64,000 bases of DNA from Hemicordylus capensis (Eukaryota > Chordata > Lepidosauria > Squamata > Cordylidae), in contig NC_069661.1 in NCBI RefSeq assembly GCF_027244095.1, positions 186,824,501 through 186,888,500 on the forward strand, written 5' to 3'. Below the pieces are notes generated by a model. It saw only the letters and a program-made list of their open reading frames with translations, was not told where the DNA came from and ran no database searches. Of the stretch, positions 12,091-23,363 are shown in pieces. The translations under genes were made by a program, and so were the position numbers. Position 1 is the stretch's first letter; the number at the start of each line of letters is the position of its first letter.

Positions 12091-12390
12091 GGAGAGCTGG
12101 TCTTGTGGTAGCAAGCATGACTTGTCCCCTTAGCTAAGCAGGGTCTGCCCTGGGTGCATATGAAAGGGAGACTAGAAATCTGAGCACTGGGAGATATTCC
12201 CCTCAGGGGATGGAGCTGCTCTGGGAAGAGTAGAAGGTTCCAAGTTCCCTCCCTGGCATTTCCAAGATAGGGCTGAGAGAGATTCCTGCCTGCAACCTTG
12301 GAGAAGCTGCTGCCAGTCTGTGAAGACAATACTGAGCTAGATGGACCAATGGTCTGATTAAGTATATGGCAGCTTCCTATGTTCCTATGT
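12091..12390 (+). mobile_element. 5S rRNA-like SINE with CR1-type tail, copy 1
   Basis: About 300-bp Pol III retroposon. The head (12092-12125) has a tRNA A-box-like TGTGGTAGCAAGC. Positions 12131-12170 then match the internal promoter region of vertebrate 5S rRNA: TTAGCTAAGCAGGGTC, GCCCTGG and a GGGAGAC block correspond to 5S AAGCTAAGCAGGGTCGGGCCTGG and GATGGGAGACC. The body contains CCCCTCAGGGGATGGAGC. The 3' end is GCTTCCTATGTTCCTATGT, similar to the CR1 3' terminus (TTCTTATGTTCTT), so CR1 machinery probably moved it. Confidence 0.8.
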
Positions 12391-12585
12391 AATGAGCAAG
12401 GCAGAGGAAGCTGCTTTATACTGTCAGACTGCTGGTCCATATACTGTAGCCCAGTAATGCCTGCAGAGGAAGGCTTCAGACAGAGAGGAGTCTTTCTCAG
12501 ACCTAAATGGATAAGTCAGGGTTTGACCTTAGGACTTTCTGACTGGAAAGCACACGGTATATCACTGAATTACAGTCCCCTTAGT
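12391..12585 (-). mobile_element. tRNA-derived SINE with CR1-type tail, reverse
   Basis: Reverse copy directly abutting the tail of the preceding SINE, giving a tail-to-tail pair. It starts with the tail-side AGGAAGCTGCTTTATACTG and ends near 12580 with the complement of a tRNA-like head (GACTGTAATTCAGTGATATAC, resembling CTGTAGCTCAGTGGTAGA). Diverged. Confidence 0.6.
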
Positions 12586-14569
12586 GTGGACATTAACATA
12601 TAGAACATACATAACAATATGGCACAATAGCTGTTGCACATTTTGCTGTTAATACTGGCTAACATCCAGACTAAACTACTCAATAGTACTCCTCAGGAGT
12701 TATTCTAGAGGTCTATTTGATTTCAGTGGGACTTCTGTCAAGCAATTTAGACAGAATGTCAGCCACTGTGTTTTTTAGGATTAGGTTATTTATATGTTAA
12801 ATCCTACAACTCGACCTTCTGAAAAAAGCATGCAGTGTATGTTACTATTCACAATTATATCCCATTCCCTATTCCATAATCTTGCTGGGCACAAATGAGC
12901 AGGCTGCACAATGGTTTCTCAAAGCCAAAACTGAATTTAAACAAATCCTCCTTTCCTGAGGCTATGGCTGAAATAGAACTAGCTGATCATATAATAATTT
13001 GCATTTGACATTTCAATTTTATTTTATCTAAAATGGTTCTCCCATTGGGATGAGAAGTATAGAAAAACAGATTGTTAAGGCTGATGGTACCTTTGCAGTA
13101 TTTTATTAGAAAACAATATGTTCCAGATACCATTGGCAGAAGAATAGCAGACAAATGTTTTTGTCCATGAAGAATTTTGCTGAATTACAACCATGCAGAC
13201 TCATGCTGGACTGAATAACATTTTCATCATTTGTCCAATTTGAATAAAACATTTTCTAACATTTTGAAGTTTTTTCCCCTATTCTTTTTAAAAATCAGCC
13301 TTTGTATGTTTTTTGAAAGTGAAATCTGAGTATAATACACAAGCTTGGAAGGGGCTTTGCAAGCAATCTAGCTGAACCCCCTGTTTAGTGCAGGAAATCC
13401 AGAGGCAGAGCATTCCAAACAGAATGCCCTTTCTCAGGATACTTCAGCACTGACGCTATTTGTAGCAGCCACAGTGCCACTCCACAGCACAGCGTGGGCA
13501 CAGTTTGGAGGATGGAGCGAGTAACCCCCGCCCCAAACTGCTTCCATCACTGAGGCTCTGTGTGGTATGTCATCCACTGAATGCCACTTGAGCCTGTCAC
13601 TGTCTTTCAGCATAACCTGCGGCACAAGGTTTTTGTAACAAAAAATGGCATGTGCACACAATGTACACCATACTGAGTTCCTTCAAAGAAGAGAGGAATA
13701 AAAATGTAATAATTACCAGGTTTTTGTTTTTTTTAAATCCAGGCTATGTACACAGACTGACATCCTAATGAAGCATGCATGTAAGGAGGCTCTGTGGGGA
13801 TGCACTGGGAACCAAGGTGCATCGGGAGAAACATCTGGGTGCTGCTCGCAATCCAGAAGTGCTTTGCAAGATCAGAAAGCCTTCACTGAGGGTTGGCCCT
13901 CTGTTTCTGAACTTACAGAACACTTCTAAAGCATGAGCAATGATGAGAGCTCTTAGCCCTCTGACACACAGTATGCATGCAGGAGGCTCCGGGTGGTTGC
14001 AGTAGACTTTCAGCACATCGCCGCAGAGCCTACTTATATGCGCATTTCATTAGTCAGGATCTCAGCCACGGTTTCCTCTTGGAGACTATGCTTATTGTCC
14101 AGCCCAATGTATGAAATGAATGTGTATGGTACATGGAGTACCCAACCAATATACCAACTGACACTTGCAGTTGACATTTTCCACCAGTCAGTAATCATGC
14201 ATTCTTGGTGGCCACATCTCAGCTGTGAGACTGCCAAGGAAGGCCTGCACACCCTTACTTTGTTGGCCTTCAGCCATCAAGCAAGACCTTCATTTTTACT
14301 ATGCTATTGTCCTTTTTAAGCAGCCTTTCTCCCTAAGGTTTTTGTTTTCTTCTGGCCGTTTCTATTAAGACCATTATTTTTGCTGCTGTCTCACTTGCAG
14401 TTGTGATACAGCTTGTGAAGAATTGACTCACAGCAAAACTTTTGTAAAAATTGTTTGTGTTTCTATATATTGCTTGTTCTGGACGTTTAGTGAGGTGAGC
14501 ATGGCAACCGTTGCTGGGACTGACAGGGAGAGTTCCATGGATGTCAGAACCTAGGAAGCAGAATCAGTT
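12586..14569. other. intergenic with old MITE/LINE scraps
   Basis: No gene recognised. 12660-12770 holds an imperfect inverted repeat (GCTAACATCCAGACTAA versus GACAGAATGTCAGC) with a CAGTGGGACTTC core, resembling the amniote MITE seen at 41.85 kb. 13340-13440 contains GAACCCCCTGTTTAGTGCAGG, typical of reptile CR1 3' regions in reverse. A direct repeat of ATGCATG...GGAGGCTC occurs near 13772 and 13974. Confidence 0.4.
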
Positions 14570-14772
14570 AAGAACATAAGAACAGCCCTGCTGGATCAGG
14601 CACAGGGCCCATCTAGTCCAGTATCCTATTTCACACAGTGGGCCACCAGATGCCTCTGGGGAGCCCACAGGCAAGAGGTATGTGCATGCCCTCTCTCCTG
14701 CTGTTGCTCCCCTGCAACTGGTATTGAGAGGCATCATGCCTCTGAGGCTGGAGATGGCTCACAGCCACCAGA

Positions 14773-17555
14773 CTAGTTACCATTGATAGCCCTGTCCTCC
14801 ATGAATTTGTTTAAACCCCTTTTAAAGCCATCCAAGCTGGTGGCCATCACCACATCCCATGGCAAAGAATTCCATAGATTAATTATGTGCTGTGTGAAAA
14901 AGTACTTCCTCTTGTCAGTCCTAAATTTCCCAACCTTCATTTTCATGGGGTGACCCCTGGTTCTAGTGTTGTGAGAGAGGGAGAAGAATTTCTCTCTGTC
15001 TACCCTCTCCACTCCATGCATAATTTTATACACTTTGATCATGTCTTCCCTTAATTGCCTCTTCTCAAAGGTAAAGAGTCCCAGATGCTGTAGCCTAGCC
15101 TCATAAATGTGCTCCAGGTCCCTGATCATTTTGGTTGCTCCTGCACCTTTTCCAGTTCTACATATCCTTCTTAAGATACGGTGACCAAAGCTGTACACAG
15201 TACTCCAAATGTGGTCGCACCATAGATTTGTATAAGGGCATTATAATATTAGCATTTTTATTTTCAATCCCCCTCCTAATGATTCCTAGCATGGAATTAG
15301 CTTTTTTCACAGTTGCCGCACACTGAGATGACACTTTCAATGAGCTGTCCACCATGACCCCAAGATCTCTCTCCTGGTCAGTCACTGGCAGCTCAGCTCC
15401 CATCTGCATATATGTTAAGTTGGTGTTGTTTGCCCCAATGTGCATCACTTTACACTTGCTTACACTGAACCGCATCTGCCATTTTGTTGCTGAGTCCCCC
15501 AGTTTGCAGAGATCTTTTTGGAGTTCCTCACAAGCCATTGTGGATTTCACTACCCTAAATAGTTTAGTGTCATCTGAAAATTGGCCACTTCGCTGGTCAC
15601 CCCAACTTCTAGATGATTTATGAACAAGTTAAAGAGCACTGGTCCCAGTACTGATCCATGGGGGTCCCCACGTCCTACCTACCCCCATTGTGAAAACTGT
15701 ACATTTATTCTTACTCTCTGTTTCCTATCCTTCAACCAGTTACCAACCCACACACGAACCTGTCCCCTTATTCCATGACTGCTAAGTTTACTCAAGAGCC
15801 TTTGGTGGGAAACTTTATCAAAAGCTTTTTGGAAGTCCAGATCACCTTTATCCACGTGCCTGTTGACACTCTCAAAGAACTCCAAAAGGTTAGTGAGGCA
15901 AGACTTGCCCTTGCAGGAGCCATGCTGGTTCTCCTTCAACAAGGCCTGTTCTATGTGTTTAACAATTTTTTCCTTAAGTATGCTTTCCATCAATTTACCC
16001 AGCACCGAAGCTAATCTGACCAGCCTTTAATTTCCCAGATCCCTCCTGGATCCCTTCTTGAAAATTGGAGTCACAATGGCTATTTTCCAGTGCTCTGCTA
16101 CAGAGCCTGACTGTAGGGACACGTTATATATTTTTGCTAGGAGATCGGCAATTTAACATTTGAGTTCCTTAGAACTCTTAGGGGGATGCCATCTGGCCCT
16201 GGCAATTTGTTAATTTTTAGCTTTTCAAGACAGTTTTGAACATCTTCCCTTGTCACCTCAAATTCACCCAGTTCCTCAGCCGCTAAACCTGAAAAACTCA
16301 TTTCTGGAGAGAGTATATGGTCAGTACCCTCCACCGTGAGAACAGATGCAAAGAACTCATTCAGCTTCTCTGCAATCTCCTTATCCCCCTTAATAATCCC
16401 TTTCACACCCTCATCATCTAAGGGTCCAACCACCTCCCTGGCACGTTTTCTACTTCTGATATATTTAAAGAAGTTTTTGTTATTTCCCTTGACACTTCTA
16501 GCTATATGCTCCTCAAACCCTCTCTTTGCATTCCTTATTGTGTCCTTGCATTTCTTTTGCCAGAGTTTATGTTCCTTTCTGTTCTCTTCATTAGGGCAGG
16601 ACTTCCATTTTCTGAAGGAAGCCTTCTTCCCTTTTATAGCTTCCCTGACTCTACCTGTTAGCCATGCTGGCATCCTCCTCAACTTGGTGGTACCTTTCCT
16701 CCTTCTTGGTATACATTCCAACTGTGCTTTTAGTACTGTGGTTTTAAATAAGTTCCATACTTTCTGGAGTGATTTGACCCTCCTGAATTTCCCTTTCAAC
16801 TTCTTTCTTACCAGTCCCCTCATTTTTGAGAAGTTTCCTCTTCTGAAGTCCAACGCATCTGTGTTGGACTTCCTTGACAATTCTCCACTTGCATATATGC
16901 TGAATTGGATCACACTATGGTCACTGCTACCCAATAGTTCTTCAAGTCTGGCATCTCACACCTGGTCCTGGGCACCACACAGGATTAAATCCAAGGTCAC
17001 TTTCTCTCTGGCTGGTTCCACGACTAACTGTTCTAAGGCACTGTCATTTAGCACATCTAGACATTTGGACTCTCTCTCATTACCTGAATGTGAATTTACC
17101 CAGTCTATGTGTGGGTAGTTGAAGTCACCCATTATTACTGCCCTGTCTCTCTTTGATGCCTCTCTTATTTGTTTCTCCAACTAAAGGTCACTCTCAGCGC
17201 TTTGATCTGGAGGGCAATAGCACGTCCCTAGTAACAGATTTCCTTTCAGTCCTCGTAATGTTACCCGTAATGATTCTGTGGAGAACTCTGGTCCACCTAG
17301 GTTTTCTAGTTTATTGGAATCTATCCCTTCTTTGATATACAGAGCAACTCCTCCCCCAACCCTCCCTTCCCTGTCCCTTCTATAGCGTTTATATCCAGGA
17401 ATAATCGTGTCCCACTGGTTCTCACCATTCCACCAGGTTTCTGTTACACCCACTATATCTATGTTCTCATTGGTAACCAAGTACTCCAGCTCACTCATCT
17501 TGGCTTGGAGGCTTCTGGCATTAGTATACAGACACCTATACGTTGAGTCTCTCAC
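14773..17555 (-). pseudogene. CR1 ORF2 (endonuclease/RT) remnant
   Basis: Broken coding region. In order on the minus strand: apurinic-type endonuclease start at 17181-17555 (CLYTNARSLQAKMSEL, VGVTETWW, GGGVALYI); MGDFNYPHIDW at 16956-17180; the endonuclease end (GSSDHSVIQF) and linker at 16137-16934; RT motifs KINKLPGPDGIP, then FQKAFDKVSHQRLLSKL at 15679-16005; the catalytic block near 15569-15580, which reads FSDDTKLF rather than the usual FADD; and the C-terminal part to 14773. Frame shifts separate at least six segments. Confidence 0.9.
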
Positions 17556-17850
17556 CTGGTGTTGGCGTGTGCTATCCTCCTTACCATCATTTGACCAAGC
17601 TGTCTGGCAAGCTGTCCTCTGTTTCCTTCTGCTCAGCTCCTGGCTCTACTCTGTCCCCTTCTGGTTTATCTGAAACATGTTCACCCTCACACCTTAGGGG
17701 ATTTTGCTGGCCAAAGCAGATGCCACCCTGTTCCCACTGGCAATCCCCCAGGTGTCATTTTAAAAGCTGCTCTGCGACCTTCTTGATTTTTAGTGCCAGC
17801 AGTCTGGTTCCATTTTGGTTCAAGTGGAGCGCATCCCTTTTGTACAGGCT

Positions 17851-18650
17851 TCACTTCCCCCCAAATGTATTGCAGTGCCTAATGAATATAAACCCTGCCT
17901 CCCGGCACCACCATCTCATCCACGCATTGAGACCCTTCAGCTCCTCCTGTCTCGCTGTCCTTGTGTGTGGAACAGGTTGCATTTGAGAGAACACTACCCT
18001 GGGGTTCCTGGACTTCAGTATGCTACCTAGCCACCTAAATTTGGCTTCCAGGACCTCCCAACTGCATTTCCCAACATCATTGGTGCCAACGTGCACCATG
18101 ACAGCTGACTCCTCCCCAGCACTGCCAAACAACCTAAATAGACACAGCGTGACGTCCGCAACCTTTGCACCAGGCAGGCAAGTAACCATGCAATCTACAC
18201 GCGAGTCACAGACCCATCTCTCTTTGCCCTTAATGATCAAATCACCCACTACTAAAAGGCCCCCACCCCCTGGAAGAGTATCCTCTGTGCGAGAGGATAT
18301 GTGCGCATCACCCAAGGAAGGGGTCCCTGCTAAAGGAGTGTTTCCCTCTTCCTCAGACGATGTCCTCCTTCCCTGAGACCTTCATTCTCCATGACAGCAG
18401 AAGTGCCATCAGCATGGGAGTCGGATGCCTCTACCACATCCCTGAGGGTCTCATCTACACACTTCTCTGCCTCCCTGAGCTTCTCCAGGTCAGCCACCTT
18501 GGCTTCAAGGAAACAAACTTGTTCCCTGAAAGCCAAGAGCTCTTTGCACCGAGTGCAGACCCATGACTTCTGCCCCTCAGGCAGATAGTCATACATGCAA
18601 CATTTTGTGCAATACACTGGGAAGCAGCCCCTCCCCTGCTGGCATTCTAC
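17851..18650 (-). pseudogene. CR1 ORF1 remnant (zinc/coiled-coil plus esterase-like domain)
   Basis: N-terminal part at 18330-18650 reads CCMYDYLPEGQKSWVC-RCKELLAFREQV, a PHD-like cysteine cluster, followed by a coiled-coil (EAKVADLEKLREAE). The C-terminal part at 17851-18315 has VVGDLIIKGKERWVC, MVHVGTNDVGK and a later HCN block, matching the SGNH esterase-like domain known in CR1 ORF1 proteins. The two parts are in different frames. The expected GDS nucleophile motif reads GDL here, so the catalytic serine appears lost. Confidence 0.8.
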
Positions 18651-18779
18651 CTTCATAACTAGTTTTACTGGATATTTAAAGTATATGAGTTTTGAAGCTA
18701 GGTACTGGGTGCAGTTGTCAGCTAATTGATGGTTTTTAGTTTTGTCCTCCAAGAAAATTACATAGGTTGGGTACACAGG

Positions 18780-19072
18780 AACATAGGAAGCTGCTATATA
18801 CTGAGTCAGACCGTTAGTCTATCTAGCTCAGTATTGTTTGCCCAGACTGGCAGCAACTTCTCCAAGGTTGCAGGCAGGAATCTCTCTCAGCTCTATCTTG
18901 GAGAAGCCAGGGAGGGAACTTGGAACATAGATGCTCTTCCCATAGCGGCTCCATCCCCTGAGGGGGATATCTTACAGTGCTCACACTTCTAGTCTCCCAT
19001 TCATATTCAACCAGGGCAGACCCTGCTTAGCTAAGGGGACGAGTCATGCTTGCTACCACAAGACCAGCTCTC
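18780..19072 (-). mobile_element. 5S rRNA-like SINE with CR1-type tail, copy 2
   Basis: Reverse copy of the SINE at 12091. It starts with the complement of the CTTCCTATGTT tail and ends with the complement of GAGAGCTGGTCTTGTGGTAG. The complement of TTAGCTAAGCAGGGTCTGCCCTGG is clear at 19006-19036. It lies inside the 5' region of the CR1 copy and therefore inserted later. Confidence 0.8.
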
Positions 19073-19429
19073 CTCCTGTACTCCCCTTATTCTTGCCTTG
19101 TGTGTCTTGCCACAGCTTGGAATGAATGAATCCCCCACTCAGGCTTCTCCTCTGGCAAAGACACAAGCACTGCCAGCCAGCCAGCAATCCAACCCTAGGA
19201 GATTCCCAGCCAAGCAGACCTGGCTTCTCCTTCCCCTCTTATTTTCTTGGTGATTGGTTGATTTATTTTATATCCTTGCTGTGGAAATGTTGGTACATGC
19301 TTGTTGCTTCCTCCCTCCTCAAGACCAGCAAGCAACTGCCCTTGTGCACAGTTGGCAATGTGCACCATCTCCATTTGATTCTTCAATTTGTATACATCTC
19401 CATGCCTTCATATTACTATTAATCATAAT

Positions 19430-19646
19430 TATTTACATTTTATATCTTGCTCTTCCTCCAAGGAGCCCAGAGTGGTGTACCACATACTTAGGTTTCTCCT
19501 CACAACAACCCTGTGAAGTAGGTTAGGCTGAGAGAGAAGTGACTGGCTCAGAGTCACCCAGCAAGTACCATGGCTGAATGGGGATTTGAACTCGGGTCTC
19601 CCCGGTCCTAGTCCAGCACTCTAACCACTACACCACGCTGGCTCTC
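19430..19646 (-). mobile_element. Sauria-type tRNA-derived SINE
   Basis: Well-preserved reverse copy. The tail side reads TTTATATCTTGC-CTTCCTCCAAGGAGC; the middle has TCACAACAACCCTGTGAAGTA and GTCACCCAGCAAG; the head side has GGGATTTGAACTCGGGTC (complement of B box GGTTCAAATCCC) and CTAACCACTACACCACGCTGG (complement of the A-box region). This matches the Sauria SINE layout known from squamates. Confidence 0.88.
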
Positions 19647-21340
19647 TATTCACGTTTCAACTACCCAACTCACATTAAGTCCTACAAATAGTGATATAAC
19701 TTTATTATATTCATCTAATAATAAAATGACAGAGATCCATGGACAGTATAGGGAGTTAATTGGGTTTTTTCCTCCCAACAATTGGTCAAAGGCAGAAAAA
19801 TTGAGTCAAGTGCATTCTTCGATAGAACAACAGAGAATGGAAGCATTTCCCCCTCCATGGTCTTTGAAGGCACTTTGCCTTCAAATTGTGAAGATTCCTG
19901 TACCTAAGATCTATAGCTTGAGCTATTCCTTTGCTGGAAGCATAACCCACAGATTCTTCCCAAATATTACCAACGTGTGGTATAGGGCTGATATTTCTTG
20001 CTTTGTAGGAAGTATTAAAGAGTGACATTCAAATATTCATTTTTGCTTCAAATTAAGGTCCAAAACTGCTAGTTCTAATAAAAACGCAATTTTCTTCCAT
20101 TTTCTATTTTATCATTTCAAGTTATTTGACACTCCAGTCAAGGTATTCATTTTTATGCAAGGACCCACACTGAACTCTAAATATCTTATTTTTTCCCCAG
20201 TTAATGTTTATGCTCATCTGGTTTGCATTTCACATTCTTATGAGTCATTTCACTTTGATAGGAACACTATGCCATAGAAAACTGCTAATATTTTAACTTT
20301 TTAAATCAAATGCCAGATCACCAAAGTTAAGCTACAGTTGTGTGTGTGTGTGTGGTGGTGGGGGGGACCTGATGTTACATTTGTTGCCTTGTGAAATGAT
20401 GATGTGAAGACTGTCACATTCTTTTCCAATTTTAATAACATTTTGGAAGCAGTAGAGGGAGGGATTCTATAGGATACTCTGCACTTCCTTACAGCTGACA
20501 ATTAACCCAGGCAGAAGTGCTCTATTTGTTTTTATATCAACACTGCCTGATTACTACGTATGTTCTTATACATGCATTTCCCGATACAAAAGGCTGCTTA
20601 AAAATAAAACAAAACCACACACAGGAAATAACCTACTCATCGCTGAAGATTTACTCAGGGTGTTTTTTTTAATGTTCAGTGAAGTGATTTATATGAAAAA
20701 AATGTACTAAGCAAACCATAAAATTCCCACAGTGTCCTAGAGAACAAATTTATTTCAAAGTACAGCTTTTAAGTGGACTGGTATAGACTGTGACTAATGA
20801 CTGAATCATCACTTGAGGCAGAATGGGACAGCTTGCTCCACTTTGGAAAAGGAGTGCTTTCAGGGTTCTTTGTGGCTATTCATTGAGAAAACTCTAGAAA
20901 GCTGACTTGATGATGCCATTGCCTCGGCTGGTTTTCTGAATACATTTTTTGGGGGGGGGGCTATTTTTGTTGACAAAGAGAACCCAAGTAAACAAACTAA
21001 TTTTAGAGTGCACATGGAATAGTTAGTTTTTTAAAAAAGTAAAACAAAGATCCATTGAATAAAGCAGAAGGGGGCTGAAGAGCCCGCCACTCTTATGGGC
21101 AAACATAGATGGAGTCCTTGACAAATGGGGCCTTGAGATTGAGAGAGTACATGTGGGGAGCAGAGGAAAATACCTTCAGCCAGATTGAGCTGCTGGGACT
21201 CTGGATGCCCACCCCTATTCTAGAGCACTTACAAAAACTTCTGTTGAGATTAAAAAACATGTTTATGAAACCATTTCCTTTAACAAGAGTCATACATGGC
21301 TACTCTTTTGCACACTTCCTTCACTTCCGTCTCTTTATGT
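19647..21340. other. intergenic, AT-rich, nothing recognised
   Basis: No gene or repeat family recognised. Small features only: a (GT)n run at 20338-20355 and a poly-G run near 20950. Confidence 0.4.
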
Positions 21341-21803
21341 ATAGGTGGACCTTGTTATCCATGAGGGTTCCAGTCTTGGCTATAACTGTGGATAATGAGA
21401 CCTGAAGTCAATGGGAATGGGGGGGGGGTATGTTCTTGGAGGGGGGACCAAAAGAAGAAGAAGAAACAGCAGCTTTAAAAGCCAGAAATAAGAGAGAGGA
21501 ATTAATGTGCCATGTTTTCCAGCTGTCCACCAATGCCCCCCCTCCACAAACCCCCAATTTGGCCAATTTCCCTCAAAAAACCACAGATACGTTTGTTTAC
21601 AACTGAGCCACAAAATGCCTCCTTTCAAGAAGACTGTAGCCCGAAATTACCTCAGAGGTCATTTCTAGCCACCTAGGAACCGCAAATGCATGGATTTTCA
21701 CCTTTTTGTAAACCGCTTATACTGAGGTCGGGTCTCCATTGTCCGACTGTGGATAGGCAAAACTGTGGGTGTTGGGACTGCAAGCGATGAGGTCCACCAG
21801 TGT
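21341..21803. mobile_element. Tigger/pogo-like non-autonomous DNA element
   Basis: Starts TAGGTGGACCTTGTTATCCA and ends with the complement of CACTGGTGGACCTCATCG, followed inward by CCCACAGTTTTGCC and further blocks that pair with the left end. This resembles the GGACC/CCTCGTTATCC termini of Tigger (pogo, TA-targeting) MITEs. About 460 bp with a poly-G run at 21419-21427, and no transposase frame. Confidence 0.55.
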
Positions 21804-21947
21804 GTTTCCTATATCTAAAATACAGTGAGGTAATTCTCATGACCAGTGTTCCCTCTAATTTTTAGAATAAGTGAGCAGAACGAGTTATGTTCTGGGTGGC
21901 AGTAACAAGGCAGTGTACACCCATAACTCTCTCTCACAAACGCAAAC

Positions 21948-22456
21948 TAGGGATGTGCATGGAACCAGTGGGGGCTGGTTCGAAGGTGGGGGGGATATCT
22001 TTAAGGACGGGGGAAGGTGCTCTTACTGCTCCCACCACTGCACTTTCAAACAGTCCAGTGGGGCGGCAGCGTATCTCCCTGCCACCCTGTCCCCTAGTCG
22101 GACTGGAGGTGACAGGAAGTACCTGGCATGTGTGCATGAACACATCAGGCACAGGCACATGCACATTGCGCTCACTTGTGTGCACGTCGGGCATGCACAT
22201 GATAGGCACATGTGCGTGAGGTACTTCCTGTCACTTCCAGTCTGACATAGAAACAGGGCAGCAGGGAGGTACACTGCCGCCCTGCCAGAACATTTGAAAG
22301 TGCCGTGCTGGCGGGGGAAACGCGGTGGGAGGTATAAGAGCACCCTCCCCCACCCTTAGAAGTATCCCCCGCCTTTGAAACGGCCGAACCGCCGGTCGTT
22401 TGAACCTGTTTGGAGGCCCATAAGAGGGCCTCCAAACAGGTTTCTGCACATCTTTA
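21948..22456. mobile_element. hAT-Ac-like MITE, 509 bp
   Basis: Starts TAGGGATGTGCATGGAACC and ends GGTTTCTGCACATCTTTA, an imperfect inverted repeat of the Ac-type TAGGGATG terminus. It is flanked by ACGCAAAC (21940-21947) and ATGCAAAC (22457-22464), an 8-bp duplication with one mismatch. The interior has imperfect inverted GC-rich arms. Related to the elements at 45417 and 46159 and the end at 29755. It appears inserted in another MITE whose left end (CAGTGTTCCCTCTAA) lies near 21845. Confidence 0.85.
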
Positions 22457-22464
22457 ATGCAAAC

Positions 22465-22905
22465 ACACAAATTTATAAGTAACCTTTTTTTTAACCTGCT
22501 GCTGCCGCCACCTCCCATTCACCTCCACCGCCCCCAGCTCTGGTCTCTCTGGGCTGTTGGAGGGGCTGCAGGTGGGAGATGCCACAGCTGCCTCCCACTT
22601 TCCTCTCCCTCCCTCCTTCTCTGTCTGCAAATCTCAACTGAAGTCCCGCAAGATCTGCAGCCAGAACTGCAGGAGGAGGCGGCAGGAGGGAGGGAGGGAG
22701 GAAGGGAGGTGGCGGTGACCTGGCTGTGACCTGGCTGAGGGGAGGGGGTAGCGGGGCAGTGCTTCCCCACCAGGGGGGAATGGGGTACTGGGGTGTTGGG
22801 CAGCAGTGGCGGGCTCAGCATAGACTGCGCACCCACCAGAAACTGCTGCACAGGGACCTGGGGGTTGATACACACGCATGCACGTGTGCACCCTGGAGGA
22901 AACAG
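22465..22905. other. GC-rich, purine-biased stretch
   Basis: CCTCC/GGAGG-rich sequence, including (GGGA)n-like runs near 22690-22710. Long open frames on both strands follow from the skewed composition; no protein family recognised. It may be the interior of the DNA element interrupted at 21948. Confidence 0.4.
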
Positions 22906-23352
22906 TCCTCATGACGAGCCCTACCCAGGTAGGGCTGGTCGTGAGAAGTGCTGGGATCATTCCCAGGATTTGAAAGGATAGGATAAAAGTGAGGTAGGCG
23001 GACAAGTGGACATCTCCTACCTCACTTTCCAGTTGTGTGGGTAAGTGGGCTGCCAGCCGCATCTTTCGTGCCGCTGACCACCATCAAAACCATAGATGCT
23101 GAGGGAATGGGTGACCTGACAGAAGGAATTTTCACAATGCACCATGCTGCTCATGCAATGCATTGTGGGATTCCTGCTAGCTCAGCTTCCTCCCCCCCAC
23201 CTCCCACTCACCCCACCACCCTCTGCTGAGCTGCTTGTCTAGGTGTGCAGGTGGTGGAGCCCAGGAGAGCTGCCAATCATGTGCGGGCGGGGGGGGGGAG
23301 ATAGGTAGGCTCCTGCCTTCCCCCCGGTCCTCCCAAATTTGGTTGTAAGAAC
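22906..23352. mobile_element. possible MITE with two internal hairpins
   Basis: Candidate element bounded by weak inverted termini (GTCCTCATGAC versus the complement of AAGAAC near 23345). It contains two clear hairpins: 22910-22946 (TCATGACGAGCCCTACCC pairing with GTAGGGCTGGTCGTGA) and 22987-23031 (AAGTGAGGTAGG pairing with CCTACCTCACTT). Family unknown. Confidence 0.4.
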
Positions 23353-23363
23353 AGCCTCACTAT

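Larger units (their letters stand above)
14570..19390 (-). mobile_element. CR1 LINE, nearly full length, decayed, with nested SINE
   Basis: Chicken-repeat-1-type non-LTR retrotransposon on the minus strand. The 3' end at 14570 is the complement of GGGCTGTTCTTATGTTCTT. ORF2 remnants (endonuclease, reverse transcriptase, C-terminal region) run from about 17555 down to 14773 and ORF1 remnants from about 18650 to 17851. 5' UTR sequence continues beyond the SINE at 18780-19072 to roughly 19390. The protein pieces stay recognisable but lie in several frames, so it cannot move itself. The exact 5' end is uncertain. Confidence 0.9.

Noticed and set aside
12125-12175. Possible 5S rRNA gene
   Set aside because: Only the internal promoter-like part matches 5S rRNA and it sits inside a repeated SINE body.
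16336-17118. 260-codon plus-strand open frame
   Set aside because: It is the antisense of the CR1 ORF2 remnant; the minus-strand reading has clear endonuclease/RT motifs and the plus-strand reading has none.
22519-23062. Long open frames on both strands near 22.5-23.0 kb
   Set aside because: Result of strong purine/pyrimidine skew and GC content; no conserved motif.
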